Below the pieces are notes generated by a model. That model saw nothing but the letters and a program-made list of their open reading frames with translations, did no database searches and was not told where the DNA came from. Both the position numbers and the translations under genes were made by a program. 47,577 nucleotides of DNA from an uncultured Selenomonadales bacterium. Its GTDB lineage: Bacteria > Bacillota > Negativicutes > Acidaminococcales > Acidaminococcaceae. This document shows positions 1 to 7,334 of the stretch, piece after piece. The DNA lies in assembly GCA_900315805.1 (NCBI GenBank), contig ONAN01000012.1:1-47577 (forward strand), read 5' to 3'. Every line of letters starts with the position of its first letter. Position 1 is the stretch's first letter.

Positions 1-11
1 GTGGATCACCA
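1..11 (+). tRNA. Possible 3' end of a tRNA, cut by the window edge
   Basis: The first eleven bases end in ACCA and sit three bases before an intact tRNA-Val. They look like the 3' acceptor strand, discriminator and CCA of another tRNA in the same cluster. The body of the gene lies outside the window, so neither identity nor reality can be confirmed. Confidence 0.45.
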
Positions 12-14
12 TGT

Positions 15-90
15 GGGCGCTTAGCTCAGCTGGGAGAGCGTCTGCCTTACAAGCAGAATGTCAGCGGTTCGATCCCGTTAGCGCCCACCA
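15..90 (+). tRNA. tRNA-Val (anticodon TAC)
   Basis: A 76-nt cloverleaf. The acceptor arm GGGCGCT pairs with AGCGCCC, position 8-9 is TA, the D-stem starts GCTC, and the anticodon loop CTTACAA gives anticodon TAC (valine). The T-arm contains GGTTCGATCC. The terminal CCA is encoded. It is followed 13 bases later by tRNA-Asp, so the cluster is probably one transcript. Confidence 0.95.
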
Positions 91-103
91 TTTTTTTATC
101 TTC

Positions 104-180
104 GGCCCGGTGGTTCAGTTGGTTAGAATGCCGCCCTGTCACGGCGGAGGTCACGAGTTCGAGTCTCGTCCGGGTCGCCA
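104..180 (+). tRNA. tRNA-Asp (anticodon GTC)
   Basis: A 77-nt cloverleaf. The acceptor GGCCCGG pairs with CCGGGTC with one G-T pair. The anticodon arm CCGCCCTGTCACGGCGG gives anticodon GTC (aspartate), the T-loop is GTTCGAGTC, and CCA is encoded. It is the middle gene of the tRNA cluster. Confidence 0.95.
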
Positions 181-184
181 TGCT

Positions 185-260
185 GCCTCGGTAGCTCAGT
201 TGGTAGAGCAAAGGACTGAAAATCCTTGTGTCAACAGTTCGATTCTGTTCTGAGGCACCA
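185..260 (+). tRNA. tRNA-Phe (anticodon GAA)
   Basis: A 76-nt cloverleaf. The acceptor GCCTCGG pairs with CTGAGGC with one G-T pair. The anticodon arm GGACTGAAAATCC gives anticodon GAA (phenylalanine), and CCA is encoded. It is the last tRNA of the cluster and is followed at once by a hairpin. Confidence 0.95.
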
Positions 261-271
261 TTTGATCATTC

Positions 272-300
272 ACCCACGGTCGCAAAGCCCGTGGGTTATT
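272..300 (+). terminator. Hairpin ending the tRNA cluster
   Basis: ACCCACGG and CCGTGGGT form a perfect 8-bp stem around a 9-nt loop. It is followed by a T-rich but interrupted tract (TATTTAGTATTT). It lies 11 bases after the CCA of tRNA-Phe, as expected for the transcript end. The weak U-tract lowers certainty. Confidence 0.6.
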
Positions 301-338
301 TAGTATTTGCGGAGTTTGTTTCAAAAGGAGGAACCGAC

Positions 339-548
339 ATGTTTACTGGTGGTGAAGAAACGGTTTTTTCCCAACAGTTCATCTGGGCCATCGTTTTCGT
401 GTGCAGCCTGCGCGGCAGCTATAAGAACCTGAAGGACGGCGACTATTTCTGGGGCATTGCCTTTACGGTCATGATCCCCGTGTCCGCCTATTTCCTGATG
501 GACCTGTTCAACGTGCTGCCTCCCGGTGTGCCGCACGTATTCGGCTGA
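339..548 (+). CDS. Small two-helix membrane protein of unknown function
   Basis: The product is 69 residues. The start is the ATG at 339 because AAAAGGAGG ends eight bases upstream; an in-frame upstream extension would run back into tRNA-Phe and is not credible. Two hydrophobic stretches are visible, at residues about 11-23 (FIWAIVFVC region) and about 38-57 (YFWGIAFTVMIPVSAYFLM). A short charged loop, RGSYKNLKDGD, lies between them, so it is probably an inner-membrane hairpin. The protein ends PGVPHVFG. It is followed by a strong terminator and has no co-directional partner. I do not recognise the family. Coding status rests on the RBS, the hydrophobic pattern and the terminator just after the stop. 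Confidence 0.72.
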   Translation: MFTGGEETVFSQQFIWAIVFVCSLRGSYKNLKDGDYFWGIAFTVMIPVSAYFLMDLFNVLPPGVPHVFG

Positions 549-561
549 GGAAGGGTATGCG

Positions 562-600
562 AAGGCCCGCCTGACCATTGGTGTCAGGCGGGCCTTTTTG
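562..600 (+). terminator. Intrinsic terminator after the small membrane protein
   Basis: A 14-bp perfect stem (562-575 with 583-596, core GGCCCGCC/GGCGGGCC) is followed by TTTTT. It ends transcription of the gene at 339-548. Confidence 0.9.
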
Positions 601-635
601 TCGTTTCTGTAAGGCTTTTACGGGGGCAGGGGAGG

Positions 636-651
636 TGTTTCACGTGAAACA
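636..651. promoter_or_regulatory. parS site 1 (ParB/Spo0J binding), perfect match
   Basis: TGTTTCACGTGAAACA is a perfect 16-bp palindrome. It is identical to the parS consensus known from Bacillus and many other bacteria, where ParB nucleates and the origin region is organised and segregated. It lies in the gap between a terminator and the 3' end of the M19 dipeptidase gene, so it does not interfere with coding. Other copies occur at 13157, 17423 and 35050. Confidence 0.92.
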
Positions 652-688
652 GGCGCCCGGGGACCCCGGCACGTGACGGGACGCCGGT

Positions 689-1636
689 TCACAGCACCCG
701 TTTCAGGTAGGCGAAGCAGTTGTCGTGGGCGATCTTGTCCAGCGTGGCAGCGGGGAATTTCCCGGCCAGGTAGTCGAACAGGTCGGCCAGGTGCTCCACG
801 CGGTTCAGGTTGTACGGCGGGTGGCTGATGCCGTCGAAATCGCTGCCGAAGCCGACGTAGTCGTCGGAACCCATGACATCCATCATGTAGGCGAGGTGCT
901 TGTAGACGCTTTCGATGCAGGCGTCGTGGTAATCCTTTTCCAGGAACTGGCCGGCGAAGTTGACGCCGACGAAGCCTTTCGTCTTCGCCAGGGCGCGCAG
1001 CTGGTCGTCCCGCAGGTTGCGCGGATGGTCGGTCAGGGCGTAGGCGCAGGAATGGGTGGCGATGACCGGTTTCTGCGACGTGTCCAGGACATCCCAGAAG
1101 CCGTAGGTGGAGATGTGCGACACGTCGACGGCCATGCCGATGCGGTTCATTTCCGCCACGACCTGGCGTCCGAACTGCGTCAGGCCGCCCTTGCTGCCTT
1201 CCTCGTTGACGCCGTCGGCAATGTCGTTGCGGTTGCTCCAGGTCAGGGTCATGCAGCGCACGCCCAGCTCGTAGTACACGCGCAGCGCTTCCAGGCTGCC
1301 GTCCAGGGCGCCGCCTTCCTCAATGGCCAGGAGCGTGTTGAAGGGGTGCTCCAGGGCGTGGTCCACATCGTCCTTCGTGAGGATCTTGTGGATGTCGATG
1401 CCCTGGTCCCGGATGGCCTTCGTTTCCGTCAGATACTTGTCGACGAGCTTCAAGGTGTAGCGCGTCCCGCCGCCCCAGCGGAATTCCTCCGTCGGCACGT
1501 ACATGGCGATGAACTGCAGGCCGCCGCCGTTGGCGATGATGCGCTTCGCGTCGAGCATCAGGTCGTTGGACCACAGATGCTTGTTCTGCTTGTATAATTC
1601 CGTGATGGTATCACAATGACAATCGCAAAGAAACAT
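689..1636 (-). CDS. Membrane dipeptidase (peptidase family M19, renal dipeptidase type)
   Basis: The product is 315 residues, the usual length for bacterial M19 enzymes, which cleave dipeptides (often with D-residues at the C-terminal side) at a two-zinc centre. Visible zinc-ligand motifs are the N-terminal HCD of DCHCDT (residues 7-9), the bridging Glu in LLAIEEGG (about 105), the His in VDVSHIS (about 172) and the His in ATHSCAYALTDHPRN (about 193). The conserved GFGSDFDGI occurs near residue 260. There is no signal peptide, so it is probably cytosolic. The start at 1636 follows AAGGAGGG. It is monocistronic, with an extended -10 promoter just upstream. The substrate cannot be read from sequence; a role in peptide or peptidoglycan-peptide turnover is an inference. 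Confidence 0.93.
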   Translation of the reverse strand: MFLCDCHCDTITELYKQNKHLWSNDLMLDAKRIIANGGGLQFIAMYVPTEEFRWGGGTRYTLKLVDKYLTETKAIRDQGIDIHKILTKDDVDHALEHPFNTLLAIEEGGALDGSLEALRVYYELGVRCMTLTWSNRNDIADGVNEEGSKGGLTQFGRQVVAEMNRIGMAVDVSHISTYGFWDVLDTSQKPVIATHSCAYALTDHPRNLRDDQLRALAKTKGFVGVNFAGQFLEKDYHDACIESVYKHLAYMMDVMGSDDYVGFGSDFDGISHPPYNLNRVEHLADLFDYLAGKFPAATLDKIAHDNCFAYLKRVL

Positions 1637-1674
1637 GGGAAACCCTCCTTGGCGCGCCGTGCGCGTTTTTCTCC

Positions 1675-1683
1675 ATTATAGCA
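1675..1683 (-). promoter_or_regulatory. Extended -10 promoter of the dipeptidase gene
   Basis: Read on the minus strand, the site is TGCTATAAT, an extended -10 (TGnTATAAT) 39 bases before the start codon. No convincing -35 is seen 17 bases upstream, as is common for extended -10 promoters. Confidence 0.7.
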
Positions 1684-1712
1684 CATGCCGTCCGGGGCGG
1701 TTGGAAAAACAG

Positions 1713-1743
1713 AAAGGGGACGTCCCGAAGGACGTCCCCTTTT
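1713..1743. terminator. Strong hairpin between cbiK and the dipeptidase gene
   Basis: A 13-bp stem AAAGGGGACGTCC/GGACGTCCCCTTT with a CGAA tetraloop is flanked by TTTT on the plus side and by an A-run on the left that gives a U-tract on the minus strand. It lies between two minus-strand genes, upstream of the dipeptidase promoter. It probably ends the cbiK transcript on the minus strand. Bases 1744-1895 hold no other feature I can support. Confidence 0.75.
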
Positions 1744-1895
1744 GTGTGTGTCAGTACTTCCCTAGCCGGCCAGTATTGAGCACCTCAGGCAAAGAATGTT
1801 GTATCGGTAACCGCGTCCGAGGAACGCGCACGATCTGTCTGCAGAATTCCTGCCTTGCTTATTTCATTATAGGCCTTACGGCGCATATATGCAAA

Positions 1896-2924
1896 TTATT
1901 TATGCATACCGGCATGCTGGGAGTCGTTCGTGCCTTCCAGGTAGTTCCAGGATTCCAGGGCGCGGTCCACGAACAGCTGGCGGACAGCCTTGTTTTCGCC
2001 CAGGCCGTGGATGTAGGTCTTGACGTTGAAGCCGTTGGCTTTCAGGATGCTCTTATGGGAATCTTCTTCGTCACCGGCCATATCGTTGTTGGCATGGTCG
2101 CCGGCAACCATCATCATCGGCATCAGGGTTACGTTCTTAATGCCCTTTTCCTTCAGCATGGGGATGACATCGTCCAGGGACGGCCAGCCTTCCACGGTGT
2201 AGATGTGTGCGTTGCCTTTGCCCAGACGGTCCAGGCGGGTCTGCACGACGGAGTAGTATGCGTTGGACGGATCCGGCGTGCCGTGAGCCATTACCAGGAC
2301 GGCGTCTTCCTTGCCTGCGGCCGGGAACTGGGTGGAGAAGGCCTTGACCGTATCCATCACGTCGTCGCGCTGGTCTTCCTGGCCCTGCCAGTACATGAGG
2401 GGCAGGCCCATGGTCATTTTCTTGAACTGGTTGCGATACAGGCGGTAAATGGCCGTATCATAGTTGTATTCCATACCGGGGATGACATCGAGGGTTGCCA
2501 GGGCAACGCGGGTGTAGCCTTCGGCTTTCAGCTGTTCCAGGGCTTTTTCCGGGGTCGGGATTTCCAGGCCTTCCTTCGCCTTGACGCGGTCTACGATGAT
2601 GTGGGACGTATAGGCCGTTACAACTTTGACGTTCGGCAGGGCTTTCTGGATGGCGGCAACCGTCGGATTGATGGTCTTTTCACGGGAATCCTTGTAGGTC
2701 GTGCCGAAGCACATCACCACCATGGCATCCTTGTTAGCCACGTTCTGCATGGCCGGGTTGTTGTAAACGCGGACGCCGATTTCAGCGGCTTCCTTCAGGG
2801 CCGGAGTGGCATCTTTGACTTCCGGGTTCAGCTGATAGGCGGCATAAGTCGGGGCAGCCGGCAGGGCGCCGAAGCAGAAAGCAGATAATACGGCAGCAGT
2901 CACGATTTTACTCCATTTGTTCAT
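1896..2924 (-). CDS. cbiK: Exported sirohydrochlorin cobaltochelatase, CbiK type
   Basis: The product is 342 residues and belongs to the CbiK family of class II chelatases that insert Co2+ (or Fe2+) into sirohydrochlorin. An N-terminal signal peptide (residues 1-28, cleaved near TYAA) makes it a periplasmic form like the exported CbiK of Desulfovibrio. The two metal-binding histidines are in VMAHGTPD (His214) and AGDHANND (His277), 63 residues apart as in the family. The conserved GTTYKDSR lies near residue 73. It stands alone: no other cobalamin genes are in the window. A clear promoter (TTGCAA-17-TATAAT) and a 5' hairpin precede it. An adjacent DtxR/MntR-like regulator suggests metal control. 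A periplasmic chelatase may serve haem or metal transport rather than B12 synthesis. The family call is firm; the substrate in this cell is inferred. Confidence 0.93.
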   Translation of the reverse strand: MNKWSKIVTAAVLSAFCFGALPAAPTYAAYQLNPEVKDATPALKEAAEIGVRVYNNPAMQNVANKDAMVVMCFGTTYKDSREKTINPTVAAIQKALPNVKVVTAYTSHIIVDRVKAKEGLEIPTPEKALEQLKAEGYTRVALATLDVIPGMEYNYDTAIYRLYRNQFKKMTMGLPLMYWQGQEDQRDDVMDTVKAFSTQFPAAGKEDAVLVMAHGTPDPSNAYYSVVQTRLDRLGKGNAHIYTVEGWPSLDDVIPMLKEKGIKNVTLMPMMMVAGDHANNDMAGDEEDSHKSILKANGFNVKTYIHGLGENKAVRQLFVDRALESWNYLEGTNDSQHAGMHK

Positions 2925-2958
2925 CAGTAAAGACCTCTTTCTTCGTATAATTTAATTG

Positions 2959-3001
2959 AGTACAGGCGATGCGTCGTTGGGAGGGTTACCACCGCCTGAC
3001 T
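2959..3001 (-). promoter_or_regulatory. 5' UTR hairpin of cbiK
   Basis: Right at the predicted transcript start, AGTCAGGCG pairs with CGCCTGTACT (9 bp with one bulged base) around a 24-nt loop that contains the self-complementary GGTAACC. It lies about 35-75 bases before the start codon. It matches no riboswitch I know, including the cobalamin class. It may be a stability or regulatory element. Confidence 0.45.
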
Positions 3002-3007
3002 AATCCA

Positions 3008-3036
3008 ATTATACATTGTCCTTGATGAAATTGCAA
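3008..3036 (-). promoter_or_regulatory. Promoter of cbiK
   Basis: On the minus strand, TTGCAA (3036-3031) is followed by a 17-bp spacer and a perfect TATAAT (3013-3008). The predicted start is near 3001, giving a leader of about 75 nt. Confidence 0.8.
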
Positions 3037-3071
3037 TACTAATAGAATAAGTTATCAATTAAGCTCAGGAA

Positions 3072-3124
3072 TAAACAAAGCCCGGCAGCGCCGCAGCAGA
3101 AAGAGGACTGCGGCGTTCCGGGCT
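3072..3124 (-). terminator. Terminator of the DtxR/MntR-like gene
   Basis: AGCCCGG...CGCCGCAG pairs with CTGCGGCG..CCGGGCT (3079-3124). On the minus strand it is followed by TTTGTTTATT. It begins 12 bases after the stop codon of the regulator gene. Confidence 0.75.
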
Positions 3125-3135
3125 CTTCGTCGGAA

Positions 3136-3516
3136 TCAGCGCTTCTGGCGCGTTTCCAGGGTCAGCCGTTTGATGCCGGCGAACGTTTCCGGACTGATGA
3201 TGTGCTCAATCCGGCAGGCATCTTTTTCGGCGATTTCCGGCGTCACATGGATGACGGTTTCCAGGAACTCCGTCAGCGTGCGGTGGCGGTCCAGTACATC
3301 GGACGCCTTTTTCAGCCCGATCTCCGTCAGGATGATGTGTCCGTCCGGATGGACGACGATATACCCGTTCTGTTTCAAAATGCTCATGGCGCGGGACACG
3401 CTGGGCTTGGAGAAATTCAACTTGTTCGCGATATCGATGGAGCGTACGTAGCCCTTCTCCTGCTGCAGCATGAGGATCGACTCCAGATAGTTTTCCCCTG
3501 ACTCGAGCAGTACCAT
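3136..3516 (-). CDS. DtxR/MntR-family metal-dependent transcriptional regulator
   Basis: The product is 126 residues, the short MntR-like form without the SH3 domain of DtxR. The start at 3516 is chosen because AGAGGTG lies about 8 bases upstream; the longer reading frame has no RBS and a non-conserved extension. The winged helix (residues about 5-65) carries SIDIANKLNFSKPSVSRAM, the recognition helix. The dimer domain holds metal-ligand candidates: His in LDRHRTL, Glu in IAEKDACRIEH, and the following Glu-His pair, plus Glu near residue 12 in GENYLES. Such proteins repress metal uptake genes when Mn2+ or Fe2+ binds. Targets are unknown; the adjacent exported chelatase and its own gene are the likely ones. 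Confidence 0.88.
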   Translation of the reverse strand: MVLLESGENYLESILMLQQEKGYVRSIDIANKLNFSKPSVSRAMSILKQNGYIVVHPDGHIILTEIGLKKASDVLDRHRTLTEFLETVIHVTPEIAEKDACRIEHIISPETFAGIKRLTLETRQKR

Positions 3517-3616
3517 GATACCACACCTCTTTCGTAAAAAAATTGGACCCGTCTCCCCGGCGGGCGTCCTGCACGGCCGGGTTTCACGGGTTAGCCGGGC
3601 AGAACTCATTAGTGTT

Positions 3617-3645
3617 ATTATACCTTATTAGTAGGAAAAAGACAA
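3617..3645 (-). promoter_or_regulatory. Promoter of the DtxR/MntR-like gene
   Basis: On the minus strand, TTGTCT (3645-3640), a 17-bp spacer and TATAAT (3622-3617) form a good sigma-A promoter. It is interleaved with the divergent promoter of the methyltransferase gene, so one operator could affect both. The spacer contains the octamer TACTAATA, also present just upstream of the cbiK promoter. Confidence 0.75.
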
Positions 3646-3649
3646 CGTG

Positions 3650-3658
3650 TGGTATAAT
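3650..3658 (+). promoter_or_regulatory. Extended -10 promoter of the FkbM-type gene
   Basis: TGGTATAAT (TGnTATAAT) lies 32 bases before the chosen start codon. The -35 is poor. It is back-to-back with the regulator promoter. Confidence 0.65.
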
Positions 3659-3690
3659 TGGTACGTATAGGAACGGAATGGGAGGATGTC

Positions 3691-4824
3691 ATGCTTTCGT
3701 TTATCAGGGAAAAGGAAACGCTGTGGGAGCATCTCGCCGGGACGGCGCGTCCTGTCGTGCTGTACGGCACGGGCGACGGGGCGGATAAGGTGCTCGCCCG
3801 GCTGGAGTTGGCGGGCGTGGCGGTCCGGGACATCTACGTGAGCGACGATTTTGCCCGCGGGCAGGTGTTCCACGGCCACAGGGTCCGCAAGGTCAGCGAG
3901 CTGGAGGCGGGGCCGGGGCCGGAAATCGTGCTCGTCGCTTTCGCCAGCGAGCGGCCCCAGGTCCTGGCGCGGTTCCGCAAACTGGCGGCCGTGCGGGAGA
4001 CCTACGCGCCCCACGTGCCGCTGTTTGCGGGGGAGAAGGCCCTGGATTGCGGCTGGGTGGCGGCCCACGAGGCGGAGCTGCAGTACGTGTACGACCATCT
4101 GGCCGACGACCGGTCGCGGCGCGTTTTCGCCGATATCCTTAACTACAAGCTCAGCGGCAAGCTTTCCTACCTGTGGGACGCCGAAACGCGGCGGGACGAT
4201 GACCTGCGCAGCTTGTTCACCTTCGGGCCGGACGAGACCTATGCCGACCTGGGCGCCTACGACGGCGACACCGTGCGGGAGTTCCAGGCTTTGTGCCACG
4301 GCGCGTACCGCGCGGTCTACGCCTTCGAGCCCGACCCGAAGAATTACGCCAAACTGACGGCCTGGGCCGCGTCCTATGCCGCCGCGCACCCCGGCGCCGG
4401 GCCCGTCCATTGCGTGCCGGCCGCCGCAGGGGCTGCGCCGGGAACCGTCGTGTTCCATGCCGGCGGCGGGCGCCAGTCGTCCCTGCTGGATACGGGAGCG
4501 GGTCTTGCGGGAGGGCGGCGGCGCCGTCCGAAGGAGACGGAGCTGGCCGTGGAGTCCGTGGACCACGTGCTGGGAACGGCGCGTCTCGACTACGCCAAGC
4601 TCGACGTGGAAGGCGTCGAAGCGGAAGCGCTGGACGGAATGCGGGACCATTTGACGGCCGGCGCGGCGGGGCAGCTGCCGAAGCTCCTGATTGCCGCCTA
4701 CCACCATGACGAGGACATCTTCCGCCTGCCGCTGCACCTGTGGCGGCTGCAGCCGGCCTACCGGATCTGGCTGCGCAAGCACCCCTACGTGCCCGCCTGG
4801 GAAATCAACCTGTTTGCGCGGTGA
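3691..4824 (+). CDS. FkbM-family SAM-dependent methyltransferase with N-terminal nucleotide-binding-like domain
   Basis: The product is 377 residues. The ATG at 3691 is chosen for GGGAGG five bases upstream; a TTG 33 bases earlier lacks an RBS. The N-terminal part has a Rossmann-like VVLYGTGDGADKVL (about 23-36). The C-terminal half is an FkbM methyltransferase: SAM motif YADLGAYDGDT (about 183-193), the acidic FEPDPKN (about 212) and KLDVEGVEAEAL (about 302-313). FkbM enzymes methylate sugar or polyketide hydroxyls, and in gut bacteria this N-terminal/C-terminal pairing often sits in surface polysaccharide loci. Here no glycan genes are adjacent, so the acceptor is unknown. It is monocistronic and divergent from the DtxR-like gene. 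Confidence 0.82.
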   Translation: MLSFIREKETLWEHLAGTARPVVLYGTGDGADKVLARLELAGVAVRDIYVSDDFARGQVFHGHRVRKVSELEAGPGPEIVLVAFASERPQVLARFRKLAAVRETYAPHVPLFAGEKALDCGWVAAHEAELQYVYDHLADDRSRRVFADILNYKLSGKLSYLWDAETRRDDDLRSLFTFGPDETYADLGAYDGDTVREFQALCHGAYRAVYAFEPDPKNYAKLTAWAASYAAAHPGAGPVHCVPAAAGAAPGTVVFHAGGGRQSSLLDTGAGLAGGRRRRPKETELAVESVDHVLGTARLDYAKLDVEGVEAEALDGMRDHLTAGAAGQLPKLLIAAYHHDEDIFRLPLHLWRLQPAYRIWLRKHPYVPAWEINLFAR

Positions 4825-4978
4825 AGGGCACACGACGGGACATTTAAAGTCCCTGTAGGACAAAATTTGCAATTTGTGCATTATGCATGGATTTACAACA
4901 TAAACATTGTACACCTTTACGAAAAATGTAAATTTTTTGTAAAAATTCTTTACATTGTAAGCAGGAAATAGCAGGACG

Positions 4979-5033
4979 TTCTAGAATTGTTAGAATAGCA
5001 GTATAATTGTGCGAAAATTGCTAAAAGAGCAAT
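4979..5033 (+). promoter_or_regulatory. Promoter region of the binding-protein/ABC operon
   Basis: A TATAAT lies at 5002-5007. The hexamer 17 bp upstream, TTCTAG at 4979-4984, is a weak -35, so activation is plausible. It overlaps an inverted repeat TTCTA-N7-TAGAA (4979-4995). After the start site, ATTGCT and AGCAAT (5017-5033) form a small hairpin in the leader. The remaining 4825-4978 is AT-rich, with ATGTAAA/TTTACAT arms around 4926-4956, and shows no gene. Confidence 0.5.
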
Positions 5034-5106
5034 ACGTACAACGATTGGGACAACTTTGAAACACGGGCATCATCATTCAGTGGGAACAGAAAAGGAGTGT
5101 GGAAAC

Positions 5107-6144
5107 ATGTTCGAACACAAGAAACTGGCGGGCGCGGCCGTATTGCTGGCAATGGGCGCCATGGTGGCGGCTGGTTGCGGCGGCGGAGACAAGAAACCGG
5201 CTGCGAACGACGGCAAGGGCGGCGTCAAGGGCGACGTCATGGTCTATACGTCCATTTATCCGGACATCATCGACAAAATGTGCAAGCCGAACGTAGCCAA
5301 AGCCTTCAAGGACCTGAAGGTCACCTGGTTCCAGGGCGGCACGGAAAAGGTCAAGACCAAGATCGCCGGCGAAATCAAGGCGAAGAAGATCGGCGCCGAT
5401 GTCCTCATGGTGGCCGACCCGTCCTACTACCTCGCGTTGAAGAAGCAGGGCCTGCTGCTCGACTATGTTTCCAAGAACCAGAAGGATGTCATTGCCGATA
5501 AGGACAAGAACGGCGCCTGGACGGCCGTCCGTATCAGCAACATGATCATCGCCTACAATAAAGACAAGGTCAAGAACCCGCCGAAGAGCTGGACGGACCT
5601 GACGGACCCCAAGTGGAAGGGCAAGATCGCCATGCCGAACCCCATGTTGTCCGGTACGGCCTACGTGGCAGTCGGCGCCCTGGCCGACAAGTACGGCTGG
5701 GAATACTTTGACAAGCTGAAAGCCAACGGCATCCGCGTGGAAGAAGGCAACAGCGCCATCCAGAACAAGCTGCTGACCGGCGAATACGCGGCCGCCATGA
5801 TTCTGGAAGAAAACATCCTGAAACTGAAAGAGACGAAGCACGAACCGCTGGAAGTCGTCTATCCGAGCGACGGCATCATCTGCGTACCTTCGCCTATCGC
5901 CATCTTCAATACGACGAAGAACCCCGACGGCGCCAAGGCCCTGGTGGACTGGTGGCTGTCCAAGGAAGGCCAGCAGGCTGTCGTGAAGGGCTGGATGCAC
6001 TCCGTACGCGGCGACGTGGAACCGCCGACGGGCGCGCCGAAGCTGAGCACGCTGCTGCCGAACGCCGTCAAGGTCAACTGGGAAAAACTGTCCACGGATG
6101 ACGCGAAGATCAAGGAAGCCTTCCGCACCCGCGTAATGGACTGA
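5107..6144 (+). CDS. ABC importer substrate-binding lipoprotein (Fbp/iron(III)-organophosphate type), copy 1
   Basis: The product is 345 residues. The ATG at 5107 follows AAAAGGAG. The lipobox VAAGC at residues about 17-21 predicts a lipoprotein anchored outside the cytoplasmic membrane. The mature part is a type 2 periplasmic binding fold: VYTSIYPDI, GGTEKVKTKIAGEI, ADVLMVADPSYY, MIIAYNKDKV, MLSGTAYVAVGAL and EEGNSAIQNKLLTGEY. This fold binds Fe3+, phosphonates or phosphoglycerate in different families, and the classical paired-tyrosine iron site is not evident. It is closely similar to the next gene over its whole length, so the two arose by tandem duplication. The ligand is undetermined. 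Confidence 0.9.
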   Translation: MFEHKKLAGAAVLLAMGAMVAAGCGGGDKKPAANDGKGGVKGDVMVYTSIYPDIIDKMCKPNVAKAFKDLKVTWFQGGTEKVKTKIAGEIKAKKIGADVLMVADPSYYLALKKQGLLLDYVSKNQKDVIADKDKNGAWTAVRISNMIIAYNKDKVKNPPKSWTDLTDPKWKGKIAMPNPMLSGTAYVAVGALADKYGWEYFDKLKANGIRVEEGNSAIQNKLLTGEYAAAMILEENILKLKETKHEPLEVVYPSDGIICVPSPIAIFNTTKNPDGAKALVDWWLSKEGQQAVVKGWMHSVRGDVEPPTGAPKLSTLLPNAVKVNWEKLSTDDAKIKEAFRTRVMD

Positions 6145-6261
6145 TTCATACTGCAAGGCAGCAACTGGCACGGGAACAGCCAGAGGAACCATCCGGCCAG
6201 GCGCCTGACGGGAACGGCGCCGGCCGCTTGATAGAGGAAAAGATAAGGAGTGTGATTTCCA

Positions 6262-7305
6262 ATGAAGGGTAAAAAGTTGTTGAGCGCAATGGCATTGCTG
6301 GGCGTATCCGCGGCATTGATCGCAGGCTGCGGCGGCGGAGACAAGAAGGCCGACAACAAAGCCGGTGCCAAGGGCCCGAAGGGCGCTGCCATGGTCTACA
6401 CCTCCATTTATCCGGATATCCTGGATAAGCTGTGCAAACCGAACGTGGAAAAGGCCTTCCCGGATATGAAGGTCACCTGGTTCCAGGGCGGCACGGAAAA
6501 AGTCAAGACCAAGATCGCCGGCGAAATCAAGGCCAACAAGATCGGCGCCGACGTGCTGATGGTCGCGGACCCGTCCTACTACATCTTCCTGAAGAACAAG
6601 GACCTGCTGCTGAACTACAAGTCCCCGCAGATGAAGGACGTCATCCTCGAAGCCGACAAGGACTTCGCCTGGAGCCCTGTCCGCGTCAACAACATGATCA
6701 TTGCCTACAACAAGGATAAAATCAAGAAGGAAGACATTCCGACGAGCTGGGCGGATCTGACGAACCCGAAATACAAGGGCAAGATCGCCATGCCGAACCC
6801 CATGCTGTCCGGTACGGCCTACGTGGCAGTCGGCGCCCTGTCCGACAAACTGGGCTGGGATTACTTTAAGAAACTGAAAGCAAACGGCCTGCGCGTCGAA
6901 GAAGGCAACAGCGCCATCCAGAACAAGCTGCTGACCGGCGAATACATGGCTGCCATCATCCTGGAAGAAAACATCCTGAAACTCCAGGAAACGAAGCACG
7001 AACCGCTGGAAGTCTGCTACCCGAAGGAAGGCTGCATCATCATCAACAGCCCGATCGGCATCTTCAAGTCGACCAAGAACCCCGAAGGCTCCAAGGCCAT
7101 CCTCGACTGGTGGCTGAGCCCCGAAGGCCAGAAGGCCGTTACGGCCGGCTGGATGTACTCTGTACGTAAAGATGTAGAGAAACCGCACGGAGCAAAATAC
7201 AGCCTGGCAGAACTGAACAAGAACGCCATCAAGATCAATTGGGAAAAACTGGCTAACGAAGACGCGAAGATCAAGGAACAGTTCCGTACCATCGTCATGG
7301 AATGA
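6262..7305 (+). CDS. ABC importer substrate-binding lipoprotein, copy 2
   Basis: The product is 347 residues, with AAGGAG 11 bases before the ATG and lipobox LIAGC (about residues 19-23). It repeats every motif of the preceding paralog in the same order and at almost the same spacing. Some DNA blocks are nearly base-identical (for example 6775-6845 against 5620-5690). Differences concentrate in residues 60-150 and near the C-terminus. The 117-bp gap between the copies holds only GC-rich inverted repeats. A terminator-like hairpin follows before the permease gene. This would give excess binding protein over transporter, as is usual in such operons. Confidence 0.9.
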   Translation: MKGKKLLSAMALLGVSAALIAGCGGGDKKADNKAGAKGPKGAAMVYTSIYPDILDKLCKPNVEKAFPDMKVTWFQGGTEKVKTKIAGEIKANKIGADVLMVADPSYYIFLKNKDLLLNYKSPQMKDVILEADKDFAWSPVRVNNMIIAYNKDKIKKEDIPTSWADLTNPKYKGKIAMPNPMLSGTAYVAVGALSDKLGWDYFKKLKANGLRVEEGNSAIQNKLLTGEYMAAIILEENILKLQETKHEPLEVCYPKEGCIIINSPIGIFKSTKNPEGSKAILDWWLSPEGQKAVTAGWMYSVRKDVEKPHGAKYSLAELNKNAIKINWEKLANEDAKIKEQFRTIVME

Positions 7306-7334
7306 CCCATTAATACGTATCCCCGTTAATTCCA

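Noticed and set aside
2941..3060. Cobalamin riboswitch upstream of cbiK
   Set aside because: The leader is only about 75 nt and has no B12 box; just one hairpin is visible.
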